This document shows, in pieces, positions 5,982 to 6,232 of a stretch of 6,232 nt of DNA (position 1 is the stretch's first letter; each line of letters starts with the position of its first letter). The notes under the pieces were generated by a model, which saw nothing but the letters and a program-made list of their open reading frames with translations, had not been told where the DNA came from and ran no database searches. The translations under genes and the position numbers were made by a program. Source of the DNA: Paramuribaculum sp. (lineage in GTDB: Bacteria; Bacteroidota; Bacteroidia; Bacteroidales; Muribaculaceae); contig VSPV01000135.1 of assembly GCA_009775605.1 (NCBI GenBank), positions 1 to 6,232 of the forward strand, in the 5' to 3' direction.

Positions 5982-6232
5982 ATGAAAGCTATATCCAAGA
6001 TTGTGGCGCTTATTGCCGTAATTGTCGCCGCCGTTTCTCCCCTCAGGGCCCAGAAAAGCGATTTCAATCCGGTGCAGACCGGTATAAATTCCCTCGATAT
6101 CGCTCCCGACGCGCGCTCAGCCGGCATGGGCGAACTGGGCGCCGCCACCGACCCCGACGCCAACTCCCAATACTGGAATCCGTCGAAATACGCTTTCGCT
6201 CCGAGCCGGGGCGAAGTATCGCTGAGCTATAC
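5982..6232 (+). CDS. porV: PorV-like type IX secretion outer-membrane protein, N-terminal part
   Basis: The first 83 codons are visible and the gene runs off the window (full-length PorV is about 380-400 residues). A signal peptide (MKAISKIVALIAVIVAAVSP) ends at LRAQ, with cleavage likely after Ala23. The mature start carries the PorV signature: NPVQTGINSLDIAPDARSAG at 29-48, then MGELGAATDPDANSQYWNP (49-67) and SKYAFAPSRGEVSLSY. PorV (LptO) is a FadL-type 14-strand beta barrel. In the type IX secretion system it carries cargo from the SprA translocon to the PorU sortase, which joins cargo to anionic LPS. PorQ and other PorV paralogues share the fold, but the INSLDIAPDAR...DANSQYWNP pattern fits PorV best. 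The ATG follows 100 bases of AT-richer DNA with a near-consensus -7 box. porU, its neighbour in Porphyromonas, is not on the upstream side here. Confidence 0.9.
   Translation, partial: MKAISKIVALIAVIVAAVSPLRAQKSDFNPVQTGINSLDIAPDARSAGMGELGAATDPDANSQYWNPSKYAFAPSRGEVSLSY

Overview
The window reads as an ordinary chromosomal stretch of a GC-rich Bacteroidales bacterium. A gut or oral anaerobe of the Muribaculaceae type is my best guess, and Alistipes-like relatives are possible. Three things point there: the protein families (a DUF4250-type small protein, a Big_5 lipoprotein, a Bacteroidetes-type Rex and a PorV-like protein of the type IX secretion system), several Bacteroidetes -7 promoter boxes (TAnnTTTG) close to start codons, and the absence of clear Shine-Dalgarno sequences. 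I see no mobile element, RNA gene, CRISPR array or phage gene. No stretch over 300 bases lacks a gene; the largest gap is 100 bases.

Layout. At the left edge the minus strand carries the N-terminal 189 codons of a tRNA-dihydrouridine synthase, running off the window. It is divergent from a 59-residue DUF4250-family gene, with a -7 box for each direction in the 78-base gap between them. Downstream on the plus strand lies a complete lactate permease (LctP/LldP family), followed by a possible weak terminator. Next is a gene group led by a good -7 box: a 692-residue Big_5 (Ig-like) lipoprotein, the NADH/NAD+-sensing repressor Rex 25 bases later, and a 191-residue protein that overlaps the Rex stop by 4 bases. 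This last protein looks like a fumarylacetoacetate-hydrolase (FAH) fold whose metal ligands and catalytic lysine appear to be replaced. After a 100-base gap, the first 83 codons of a PorV-like outer-membrane protein run off the right edge.

How the genes relate. Lactate uptake and Rex are functionally compatible, since Rex controls lactate and fermentation genes in several other bacteria, but I see no Rex operator in the gaps here. The lipoprotein and PorV both belong to the outer membrane and could share a theme, though nothing in the sequence links them directly.

I do not see a striking new multi-gene system. The most interesting item is the apparently catalytically dead FAH-like protein that is translationally coupled to rex. 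After it come the interlocked divergent promoters and the nearly leaderless start of the lipoprotein gene.
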